A stretch of DNA of 8,598 nt from NCBI GenBank assembly GCA_003456855.1, contig DMOO01000222.1, positions 1 to 8,598 of the forward strand, read 5' to 3'. This DNA is from Sphaerochaeta sp. (GTDB lineage Bacteria > Spirochaetota > Spirochaetia > Sphaerochaetales > Sphaerochaetaceae). How positions within the stretch are numbered: position 1 is the first letter of the stretch; every line of letters starts with the position of its first letter. The translations under genes were made by a program, and so were the position numbers. The notes under the pieces were generated by a model. It made no database searches and was not told where the DNA came from. It was given only the letters and a program-made list of their open reading frames with translations. Of this stretch, positions 1 through 5,633 are shown piece by piece.

Positions 1-523
1 TGACGGTCTGAAGGACCTTCTCGCTTTCTTCAGGGGTCTTTGTCTTTATCCATCCAAGCCTGTTCGAGATCTGGTGCACATGGCAGTCAACGCAGATTGC
101 ATCTATGCCGAAGCCAAGGTTCAGAGTAAGGTTGGCAGTCTTTATGCCCACACCCGGAAGCTCCATCATAAGAGCGGCATCGGCGGGGACCTTGCCGTCA
201 TACTTGTCTATCAAGGTCTGGGATATGGTCTTTATCTGGGTGGCCTTTCTCTTGTAGAAGCCAGCAGGGAAGATCAGCTCTGAAATCTCCTCCTCGGAGA
301 GCTTGACCATTGCAAATGGATCCGGAGCTGCAGCAAGCAGTCTCTGTGAGGCCTTCAAGGTAACATCATCCTTGGTCCTGAGGGAGATCACGGTCGAGAT
401 CAGAACCGAGAAAGGGTCCTGCTTCTGCACCGCCACAAGGGAGACTGCAGGAAGGACCTTGCCCATCTTAGCCAGGACTTCCCTGAACTCTGTGAATATA
501 GTGTCGAAATATGCTTCGTCCAT
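1..523 (-). CDS. nth: Endonuclease III (DNA glycosylase/AP lyase), C-terminus beyond the window
   Basis: This gene removes oxidised pyrimidines from DNA and nicks the resulting abasic site in base excision repair in the cytoplasm. The first 174 residues are visible, starting MDEAYFDTIF, and the reading frame is open to the left edge. The helix-hairpin-helix motif LPGVGIKTA lies at residues 122-130 and contains the expected catalytic lysine (K128). It is followed by CVDCHVHQISNRLG (144-157) with the catalytic aspartate D146. An N-terminal FSVLISTVISLRTKD segment (37-51) matches the family's usual LIAVLLSAQTTD-type helix. The four-cysteine 4Fe-4S loop normally near the C-terminus would lie outside the window, so its presence is unknown. 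The ATG at 523-521 is one base after the TGA of the upstream minus-strand gene, which suggests translational coupling. Family identity is firm; it could be a close Nth-like paralogue. Confidence 0.93.
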   Translation of the reverse strand, partial: MDEAYFDTIFTEFREVLAKMGKVLPAVSLVAVQKQDPFSVLISTVISLRTKDDVTLKASQRLLAAAPDPFAMVKLSEEEISELIFPAGFYKRKATQIKTISQTLIDKYDGKVPADAALMMELPGVGIKTANLTLNLGFGIDAICVDCHVHQISNRLGWIKTKTPEESEKVLQTV

Positions 524-524
524 C

Positions 525-1370
525 TCACTTCTTCTCATAGCAATACCCCAGGCTGTTCATGGAGAGCTGTCCCTTCTGCGTTGCCTTTGCAAGCTCCAGC
601 ACCAGACTCAGATCCGGACGGACAACACCGTAGAGATTCCCGGAAGGGACCACCGATGCAAGTCTGTAGTCGACCACCCAGGACACAGTGGAATCCGAGT
701 TGAAGAACGAGTTGAAGCTGGTTGCATAGGGACAAAGGGCAAGGACTATTCCCTGCTTGTTCATGGCATCAAGAGTGGTAGAGGCGAACAGACGACTTGA
801 ACCATCTCTGTTGAACACCGAGACGTGGTTCTCCCTGAAGCAGCCAATGATGTCTGAAGCATAGTCAATTGAATCCAGATCATAGACTAGTCCGATGTTC
901 TGGGACATCGATGAGGTCTCTGCTGCCATCGCCTTACCTGCTTCAACCCACCCTGCTCTCTCGTCCGAGACCAGAAGACAGTCGAAATATCCTACAGCGC
1001 TCTCGGCCCCTATTCCAAGGACCACGGAGCCAGGCAGCAGATTCGAGACATTGACCTCGTTCTGACAGGCGTACCAAGATGGAAGCGGAGACAGAAGCAC
1101 ATAGTCGCCCTTGATCCTGGACAGCTCAGAGATAAAGGACTCCTTGTCATAGAAGCAGGTCTCGTCAAGGGTCTTCACCCTGAGGCGCAAACCCTTGGCC
1201 GCATAGTGGAGCCTGTCCTTCATGAGGTACGATGAGTACACCTGGTTGAAGGAGATGTCAGAGACAAGTGTGAAGCTGTCAAACAGGACGAAGTAGACAA
1301 AGGCAAGGAAAGCCACCAAAACCAGCACCAAAGAGGAGATGACAATTGCTATTCCCGACCTTTTTTTCAT
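525..1370 (-). CDS. Membrane-anchored protein, possible periplasmic-binding-like domain; function unknown
   Basis: I do not recognise this 281-residue protein. It begins MKKRSG and then has a hydrophobic segment at about residues 7-30 with no lipobox or clear signal peptidase site, so it is probably anchored in the inner membrane with the rest outside. The body alternates short hydrophobic strands and helices (GDYVLLSPLPS at 88-98, SVVLGIGAES at 115-124, DCLLVSDERAGWVEAGKAMA at 130-149, NIGLVYD at 158-164, GIVLALCP at 207-214, YGVVRPDLSLVLELA at 247-261). This pattern resembles a type I periplasmic-binding or LacI-like sensor fold; that is my inference from the pattern, not a family match. 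An ATG at 1481 would add 37 residues that look unlike coding sequence; the ATG at 1370 directly precedes the membrane segment and is preferred. No Shine-Dalgarno sequence lies near it. It is transcribed with nth, one base upstream. Confidence 0.6.
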   Translation of the reverse strand: MKKRSGIAIVISSLVLVLVAFLAFVYFVLFDSFTLVSDISFNQVYSSYLMKDRLHYAAKGLRLRVKTLDETCFYDKESFISELSRIKGDYVLLSPLPSWYACQNEVNVSNLLPGSVVLGIGAESAVGYFDCLLVSDERAGWVEAGKAMAAETSSMSQNIGLVYDLDSIDYASDIIGCFRENHVSVFNRDGSSRLFASTTLDAMNKQGIVLALCPYATSFNSFFNSDSTVSWVVDYRLASVVPSGNLYGVVRPDLSLVLELAKATQKGQLSMNSLGYCYEKK

Positions 1371-1377
1371 GAAATGA

Positions 1378-1406
1378 AGATTAGCAATGTTGCAGGCTCC
1401 AGTCAA
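1378..1406 (-). promoter_or_regulatory. Candidate minus-strand promoter giving an almost leaderless transcript
   Basis: Reading the minus strand, TTGACT (1406-1401) is followed after 17 bases by TAATCT (1383-1378), a good -35 but a weak -10. A start about 7 bases downstream would fall at or next to the ATG at 1370, which fits the absence of a ribosome binding site. A second possible promoter, TTGAGT then 16 bases then TAATAT, lies further upstream and overlaps the fba promoter head to head. Neither is proven. Confidence 0.35.
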
Positions 1407-1419
1407 GCAAGTGCGTTTA

Positions 1420-1448
1420 TTGACTGAGAATCTGTATATCGCTATATT
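1420..1448 (+). promoter_or_regulatory. Sigma-70-type promoter of fba
   Basis: TTGACT (1420-1425) and TATATT (1443-1448) are separated by exactly 17 bases, each one mismatch from the consensus TTGACA and TATAAT. Transcription should start near 1455. That leaves a leader of under 20 bases holding the ribosome binding site AGGAGA (1458-1463), 8 bases before the ATG. The strength of both elements suits a highly expressed glycolytic gene. Confidence 0.75.
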
Positions 1449-1471
1449 AAAACCAATAGGAGATAACTCAA

Positions 1472-2464
1472 ATGACTTCATACAAAGATTTGGGTCTGGT
1501 CAACACCAGAGAAATGTTCGCCAAGGCAGTCAAGGGCGGATATGCAATCCCTGCATACAACTTCAACAACATGGAACAGATGCAGGCTATCATCAGCGCA
1601 TGCGTTGAGACAAAGTCACCTGTCATCCTTCAGGTTTCCAGAGGTGCAAGAGACTATGCAAACATGAACCTGCTCAGGAACATGGCTAAGGGCGCTACAG
1701 AGTACGCACACGAGCTTGGATACGACATCCCAATCGTTCTCCATCTTGACCACGGTGATTCTTTCGAGACATGCAAGGAGTGCATTGACAATGGCTTTTC
1801 ATCAGTCATGATCGACGGTTCCTCTCTTCCATATGACGAGAACGTCGCAGTAACAAGAAAGGTAGTCGAGTATGCCCACAAGTTCGATGTCACAGTCGAA
1901 GGTGAGCTCGGAGTCCTTGCTGGTATCGAGGATGAGGTCCAGGCAGAGGTTTCACACTACACACAGCCTTCAGAGGTCATCGACTTCGTTTCAAAGACTG
2001 GCGTAGATTCACTGGCAATCTCAATCGGAACAAGCCATGGTGCTTACAAGTTCACACCGGAGCAGTGCACAAGAAACGCTGACGGAATCCTTGTTCCACC
2101 TCCACTCCGCTTCGACATCCTCAAAGAGATCGAGAAGAAGCTCCCAGGCTTCCCAATCGTCCTCCACGGTTCATCATCAGTTCCACAGGAATATGTCAAG
2201 ATGATCAACGAGTATGGCGGAAAGCTCAAGGACAGCGTCGGAATCCCTGAGGAGCAGCTCAGAGAGGCAGCAAAGAGCGCAGTCTGCAAGATCAACATCG
2301 ACTCAGACGGAAGACTTGCAATGACAGCCCTCATCAGAAAGACACTTGCCGAGCATCCAGACGTATTCGACCCAAGAAAGTATCTTGGTCCAGCACGTGA
2401 GGCTCTCAAGAAGATGTACATGCACAAGAACATCGACGTTCTCGGATCAGCAGGCAAGGCCTGA
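1472..2464 (+). CDS. fba: Class II fructose-1,6-bisphosphate aldolase
   Basis: This zinc-dependent cytosolic enzyme cleaves fructose 1,6-bisphosphate to glyceraldehyde 3-phosphate and dihydroxyacetone phosphate in glycolysis and runs the reverse reaction in gluconeogenesis. The 330-residue protein has the family's signatures in order: AIPAYNFNN (25-33); VLHLDHGDS (89-97) with the catalytic aspartate D93 and zinc-binding H94; VEGELG (142-147) with a conserved glutamate; SIGTSHGAYKF (184-194) with a probable zinc histidine H189; VLHGSSSVP (230-238) with a probable zinc histidine H232; and KINIDSDGRLAMT (273-285), the sugar-phosphate binding strand. Its length fits the compact type found in several anaerobes. 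Tagatose-bisphosphate aldolases share this fold, so strict substrate identity is inferred. AGGAGA 8 bases before the ATG fixes the start. Serine is mostly encoded by TCA, unlike the 366-residue gene further right. The gene appears monocistronic, with its own promoter and terminator. Confidence 0.95.
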   Translation: MTSYKDLGLVNTREMFAKAVKGGYAIPAYNFNNMEQMQAIISACVETKSPVILQVSRGARDYANMNLLRNMAKGATEYAHELGYDIPIVLHLDHGDSFETCKECIDNGFSSVMIDGSSLPYDENVAVTRKVVEYAHKFDVTVEGELGVLAGIEDEVQAEVSHYTQPSEVIDFVSKTGVDSLAISIGTSHGAYKFTPEQCTRNADGILVPPPLRFDILKEIEKKLPGFPIVLHGSSSVPQEYVKMINEYGGKLKDSVGIPEEQLREAAKSAVCKINIDSDGRLAMTALIRKTLAEHPDVFDPRKYLGPAREALKKMYMHKNIDVLGSAGKA

Positions 2465-2480
2465 TAGGATTCAAAGTTGA

Positions 2481-2515
2481 AAAGGGGCTATTCTTGATGG
2501 ATAGCCTCTTTTTTT
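2481..2515 (+). terminator. Rho-independent terminator of fba
   Basis: The stem pairs 2481-2491 with 2501-2511, including one G-U pair, around a 9-base loop. A run of T residues extends to 2515. The hairpin begins 16 bases after the fba stop codon. Confidence 0.88.
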
Positions 2516-2531
2516 ACCCTTTTTCCGTCCA

Positions 2532-2552
2532 TAATGCCATTAATTGGTATTA
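2532..2552. repeat. Inverted repeat just upstream of the infC promoter
   Basis: The sequence TAATGCC (2532-2538) pairs with GGTATTA (2546-2552), with one G-T pair and a 7-base centre. TAATGC then recurs directly at 2551-2556. It lies immediately upstream of the candidate -35 element, so it could be an operator or only AT-rich chance structure. Confidence 0.3.
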
Positions 2553-2558
2553 ATGCAT

Positions 2559-2588
2559 TTGACAGTAAAAGGTAAACAATGATATATT
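2559..2588 (+). promoter_or_regulatory. Promoter of the infC-rpmI-rplT operon
   Basis: A perfect TTGACA (2559-2564) is followed after 18 bases by TATATT (2583-2588). This predicts a start near 2595 and a leader of about 55 bases before infC. The fba terminator just upstream means the operon needs its own promoter here. Confidence 0.7.
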
Positions 2589-2650
2589 TTTTCTCGCTGG
2601 CCCAATTATTTGTCCAGTTAAACTTTATTTGATTACTTTTTGAGGTGAGC

Positions 2651-3199
2651 TTGGCTACGAAGGAACTTAGGATCAACAGACAGATCCGTGCAAAAGAGGT
2701 TTTCGTCATTGACGAGAATAATGATAAAAGAGGTGTCATGAATTTCTTTGACGCCCTGGAACTGGCAGAAAACGCAGGTCTTGACCTGGTTGAAATCTCC
2801 CCTAATGCAAATCCTCCGGTATGTAAGATCATCGATTACGGAAAGTATAGATACGAGCAGGAGAAGAGGCTCAAGGAAGCAAAGAAGAACCAGACCATCG
2901 TAAAGATGCGTGAGATCAGAATGCAGCCTAAGATCGACACCCATGACCTTGAAGTCAAGTCAAAGTCGATTGCCGAGTTCCTTGCCGGCGGCGACAAGTG
3001 CAAGGTCACTATCAGATTCCATGGTAGAGAGTTGGCACACACCGAACTTGGTAGGGAAGTTCTCCTTAAGATACTTGAAAAGCTTACTGAAAAAGAGATA
3101 ACATACAATGTTGACTCACAGCCAATGATGGAAGGAAGGAACATGTCAATGCTCCTCAGTCCAGCAAAGGGTGCTAAGCAGCAGAAACAAAGCAACTAA
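2651..3199 (+). CDS. infC: Translation initiation factor IF-3
   Basis: IF-3 binds the 30S subunit, keeps it apart from the 50S and checks initiator tRNA and start-codon pairing. The protein has the family's order: an N-terminal domain with NRQIRAKEVFVID (9-21), VEISPNANPPVCKIIDYGKY (47-66), a lysine-rich linker helix (67-86), and a C-terminal domain with KVTIRFHGRELAHTELG (118-134) and LLSPAKG (168-174). The length of 182 residues is normal. I place the start at the TTG at 2651 because GAGG (2642-2645) then lies 5 bases upstream. The in-frame GTG at 2645 would overlap that ribosome binding site and adds only two residues. infC commonly uses non-ATG starts that IF-3 itself discriminates against, so a TTG here fits autoregulation. 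It is the first gene of an operon with rpmI and rplT. Confidence 0.95.
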   Translation: MATKELRINRQIRAKEVFVIDENNDKRGVMNFFDALELAENAGLDLVEISPNANPPVCKIIDYGKYRYEQEKRLKEAKKNQTIVKMREIRMQPKIDTHDLEVKSKSIAEFLAGGDKCKVTIRFHGRELAHTELGREVLLKILEKLTEKEITYNVDSQPMMEGRNMSMLLSPAKGAKQQKQSN

Positions 3200-3250
3200 T
3201 CCCCGTATGGGGGTTCAAACGGCTGCTACTGAGGGTTCTTGTTCCTCAGG
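3198..3250 (+). promoter_or_regulatory. Structured infC-rpmI intergenic RNA, candidate bL20 autoregulatory site
   Basis: Two hairpins fill the 72-base gap before rpmI. The first pairs AATCCCC (3198-3204) with GGGGGTT (3209-3215) around a 4-base loop. The second pairs CTGAGG (3229-3234) with CCTCAG (3244-3249) around 9 bases. Neither is followed by a T run, so they are not terminators. bL20 is known to repress its own operon by binding mRNA in enterobacteria and Firmicutes. A similar role here is inferred from position and folding only; I did not match it to a known motif. Confidence 0.4.
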
Positions 3251-3271
3251 GCGCTATAAACGAGGTACAAT

Positions 3272-3469
3272 ATGCCTAAGATGAAAACAAGAAAGGCCGC
3301 TGCAAAGCGGTACAGGGTTACCGGAACTGGCAAGGTCATGTTCAAGAAGCAGGGACTGCGCCATATTCTCACCAAGAAGACAACCAAGCGCAAGAGAAAT
3401 CTCCGCGCAGCTGGTGTTCTCGCCGATGTGGAAGCAAAGAAAGCAAAAGTTATGCTTCCTTACGCTTAA
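3272..3469 (+). CDS. rpmI: 50S ribosomal protein bL35
   Basis: This 65-residue basic protein of the large ribosomal subunit starts MPKMKTRKAAAKRYRVTGTG, the family signature. It continues with the lysine/arginine-rich core GLRHILTKKTTKRKRNLR (28-45) and has a normal length. GAGG (3262-3265) lies 6 bases before the ATG. The gene sits between infC and rplT in the classic order, with 17 bases before rplT, so the three are almost certainly co-transcribed. The preceding structured gap could control its translation. Confidence 0.97.
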   Translation: MPKMKTRKAAAKRYRVTGTGKVMFKKQGLRHILTKKTTKRKRNLRAAGVLADVEAKKAKVMLPYA

Positions 3470-3486
3470 TTGGGAGGGTGTGAATT

Positions 3487-3846
3487 ATGCCAAGAGCAGT
3501 TGATGGAACCAAACACAAAGACAGACGCAAGAAGATCATGGAGCTTGCCAAGGGTTATTATGGCCGCAGAAGCACAAATAACCGTATCGCCAAGGATGCT
3601 GTAGCAAAGGCAGGAGCCTACGCTTACCGTGGAAGAAAAGAGAAGAAGAGAGATTTCAGAAAGCTCTGGATCGCTAGAATCTCCGCCGCCACAAGAGCAG
3701 AGGGACTCAGCTATTCACAGTTCATGCACGCACTGAAGATTTCGAACATCGATCTCAACAGAAAGGCACTCTCCAACATGGCAATCGAGGACAAGGCAGC
3801 TTTCAGCGCTTTGATCGCAACAGCCAAAAAGGCACTTGAGGCCTGA
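3487..3846 (+). CDS. rplT: 50S ribosomal protein bL20
   Basis: bL20 binds 23S rRNA early and is needed for 50S assembly; in several bacteria it also represses its own operon. The 119-residue sequence shows the long basic N-terminal helix (HKDRRKKIMELAKGYYGRRS, 10-29), AYAYRGRKEKKRDFRKLWIARI in the middle, and a globular C-terminal RNA-binding part ending in LIATAKKALEA. The length is typical. GGGAGGG (3472-3478) lies 8 bases before the ATG. It follows rpmI directly. Confidence 0.97.
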   Translation: MPRAVDGTKHKDRRKKIMELAKGYYGRRSTNNRIAKDAVAKAGAYAYRGRKEKKRDFRKLWIARISAATRAEGLSYSQFMHALKISNIDLNRKALSNMAIEDKAAFSALIATAKKALEA

Positions 3847-3885
3847 GCAAAAAGGGATTAACATTAAGGTTAGGAGGTTTTGGTT

Positions 3886-4227
3886 ATGACAGTTTATGAA
3901 AACATGTTACTTCTTGAGGAAAGAGTAAAGAAAGCGGCAGCCTACATGAAAAGGCTGAGAGCTGAAAACGATGCCCTTAAGAGGGATATCAAGCTCATAA
4001 CAGCTCACAACGAGGAACTTCAGGCCTATGTTGACAACTACAAGGAAGACGAGGAGCGCATTGCAGCTAGCATCGAGACCTCCCTTGAAAGTCTCAACGA
4101 AGTTGGATTGGACAACCTCGATCTTAGTGTTGATGACCTTGAGACAGCAGAGGCCTTCTCCGCAATCGGTGGAGACTCAGTCGATGTACCGGATGTTTCC
4201 GACATTGAATTGGACATTGACCTCTGA
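3886..4227 (+). CDS. ZapB-like coiled-coil protein, possible cell-division factor
   Basis: The 113-residue protein begins MTVYENMLLLEERVKKAAAY and is heptad-like through about residue 65 (LEERV, YMKRLRAENDALKRDIKLI, HNEELQAYVDNY), predicting a coiled coil. It then carries a strongly acidic tail of about 40 residues rich in Asp, Leu and Val and ending DIELDIDL. ZapB proteins are short coiled coils that join FtsZ-ring components at mid-cell, and spirochaete proteins of this shape are often annotated that way. Coiled coils match by composition, so the function is tentative. AGGAGG (3872-3877) is 8 bases before the ATG at 3886; an in-frame TTG at 3880 is too close to it. The gene follows rplT by 39 bases and ends at a strong terminator, so it is probably the last gene of the infC operon. 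Confidence 0.7.
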   Translation: MTVYENMLLLEERVKKAAAYMKRLRAENDALKRDIKLITAHNEELQAYVDNYKEDEERIAASIETSLESLNEVGLDNLDLSVDDLETAEAFSAIGGDSVDVPDVSDIELDIDL

Positions 4228-4250
4228 TAAAGTCTGTTTCAGTGAAAGTG

Positions 4251-4281
4251 AAGGGCCACAGGAATGTGGTCCTTTTCTTTT
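4251..4281 (+). terminator. Rho-independent terminator after the ZapB-like gene
   Basis: A 10-base-pair stem (4251-4260 with 4265-4274, one G-T pair) closes a GGAA tetraloop. It is followed by a T-rich tract interrupted by one C. It lies 23 bases after the stop codon and closes the infC operon. Confidence 0.9.
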
Positions 4282-4500
4282 ACCCAAGAGCAAACAATTA
4301 AAGAAAAACAGCAACTTTGTCTCAATAATAAAAATAACAAAAAATTAATTTCTTAATTTATAAAGATTTCCTTAAAAATCTCTATAAAAATCGAAAAACC
4401 ACACAAAAAAACTGACCATTCACCCTCCTCCACGGAAAAAAGCCTCTTACAAAGGAATAAAACCTTTGGTAAATTTTACCTACCCCCAGAAGAGAGAACA
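4282..4500. other. AT-rich gene-free region with inverted repeats
   Basis: This stretch of about 220 bases has no plausible gene. Its left half (4320-4400) is very AT-rich. It contains AAATTAA (4342-4348) facing TTAATTT (4353-4359), and an AGATTT/AAATCT pair at about 4363-4380. The right half carries CAAAGG (4450-4455) facing CCTTTG (4463-4468) and the palindrome described separately. A weak candidate promoter for the next gene is TTACAA (4447-4452), 17 bases, then TAAATT (4470-4475). I see no convincing TTGACA-type element. Confidence 0.5.
4468..4480. promoter_or_regulatory. Operator-like palindrome before the 366-residue gene
   Basis: GGTAAATTTTACC is a perfect 6-base inverted repeat around one central base. 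It begins inside the right arm of the CAAAGG/CCTTTG hairpin and ends 20 bases before the ATG at 4501. It overlaps the weak candidate -10 element, a typical place for a repressor site. The binding protein is unknown. Confidence 0.4.
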
Positions 4501-5601
4501 ATGACCGCTGAAGAGACTTTGATTGATTATGTGGATACGTATCTCCTTCTTGTTGCAAAATACGGTTCTGACGCAGAGTGTGTGCAGAACAATTTTCTAA
4601 AGCTGAAGGACATTCTGATCGTTGAGATCTACTTTCTGAAGAACGTGAGAATGATTGTGAGCGATGATGATATGGCAGGTTTCGTCATCTTCATAGACAG
4701 GCAGCTCAAGGGCATTGTCGAGGCCTATAGGCCCTATCACGGAACGTTTCCCAGCTATCTGAGCAGAATAATGGAGCTGAGATCCCTGAGCTACATCGAC
4801 ACTGTGATCAGGAGAAGACATGTTTCAGACTACTACACCAGAAACTACATGCCCTATGTGGAATGCGTTGCGGAGAGCGGTTCGGACACAGGCTTATACG
4901 TGAAGGAGGATTCGAACCAGGAGGATATCGTAAAAAGAAGGACCATGAACCGTCTTAGATACTTCTGTGCACGCCGCCCCACAAGAAGAAGGTGCCTGTT
5001 CGTACTGCTCTGCACACAGATGACCAGCCTCTCTGTAGCCACCATAGACAAGTTCTGCGAAGTTCTCAACTGTGACAAGAATCAGACCTTCGCAATAGCG
5101 GATTACCTCTATGAGAATGAAAGGAAGAATCCGAAGATAAAGGACAGGACCTTCTACGAGCAGAAAAGGGACAAGCACTGGAGCAAACTCCTGGAATGCG
5201 AGAACAGACGCAGGACCTCACTCCATCCGGAGAGATATGAGAAGAGCATCGAGAAACACAGAAGCATCTTCATGGCGCAGCTGGAGGAACTGAAGAGCCA
5301 GAGGGTCCATGTCCCCTACACCCTGGTCGGTGAGATTCTCAACATAGACAGGGTCAAGGTCTCATCGGAGGTATTCAGGGCCAAGGAGATTCTGGAGATG
5401 GTGAGCTCCGATATAATCAACACCTGGGATGGTCCCATAGGGATACTCTCCTCCGTATCCGAGGAGACCCTGCGCAATTCCAGTATCTCAAGGTTCGAAC
5501 CCTTCAAGGTCTTCAACATAGGACTTATCCGTCGTTCAGAGGCCTGCCAGAACAGCGTCTCCAAATGCCTTAAAGAGGCCAGATCGAACATGGATTGTTG
5601 A
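4501..5601 (+). CDS. Uncharacterised protein with faint sigma-70-like segments
   Basis: I do not recognise this 366-residue protein with any confidence. Residues 62-105 (ending IDTVIRRR, with AYRPYHGTFPSYLSRI in the middle) have the spacing of sigma region 2, where ECF sigma factors show a GSFRAYLYRI-like segment followed by basic residues. Residues 273-297 (YTLVGEILNIDRVKVSSEVFRAKEI) closely resemble a sigma region 4 helix-turn-helix (EIAEILGISRGTVKSRLFRA). Residues 158-205 (RRPTRRRCLFVLL, then IDKFCEVLNCDKNQ) could be a second degenerate copy. The middle is highly charged, there are 11 cysteines, and no signal peptide or membrane segment is present. At 366 residues it is about twice the size of an ECF factor, so it may be a divergent sigma, an anti-sigma partner or another DNA-binding regulator. 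Only a weak AGAG-type ribosome site precedes the ATG. Serine is mainly AGC/TCC, unlike fba. It leads an apparent operon with rdgB and pepF. Confidence 0.6.
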   Translation: MTAEETLIDYVDTYLLLVAKYGSDAECVQNNFLKLKDILIVEIYFLKNVRMIVSDDDMAGFVIFIDRQLKGIVEAYRPYHGTFPSYLSRIMELRSLSYIDTVIRRRHVSDYYTRNYMPYVECVAESGSDTGLYVKEDSNQEDIVKRRTMNRLRYFCARRPTRRRCLFVLLCTQMTSLSVATIDKFCEVLNCDKNQTFAIADYLYENERKNPKIKDRTFYEQKRDKHWSKLLECENRRRTSLHPERYEKSIEKHRSIFMAQLEELKSQRVHVPYTLVGEILNIDRVKVSSEVFRAKEILEMVSSDIINTWDGPIGILSSVSEETLRNSSISRFEPFKVFNIGLIRRSEACQNSVSKCLKEARSNMDC

Positions 5602-5633
5602 ATACTTTGTTCAAATTGATGTATCCTCAATAT

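Noticed and set aside
303..800. 165-residue plus-strand open frame over nth and the membrane protein
   Set aside because: It lies opposite two genes on the minus strand with a clear glycosylase match below it, has no ribosome site and its translation looks like antisense sequence.
2044..2457. 137-residue minus-strand open frame inside fba
   Set aside because: Antisense shadow of a firmly identified aldolase gene; low-complexity serine-rich translation.
3198..3215. Hairpin after infC as a transcription terminator
   Set aside because: No T run follows and rpmI-rplT downstream would be cut off; a control structure is more likely.
4028..4348. 106-residue plus-strand frame overlapping the ZapB-like gene
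   Set aside because: Out-of-frame shadow that crosses a strong terminator and enters AT-rich spacer.
4282..4500. Replication origin or CRISPR leader in the AT-rich region
   Set aside because: No DnaA-box clusters, no regularly spaced direct repeats and no replication or cas genes nearby.
4501..5601. Calling this gene an ECF sigma factor outright
   Set aside because: The size, the long charged middle and the weak region 2 make the assignment too uncertain without a profile search.
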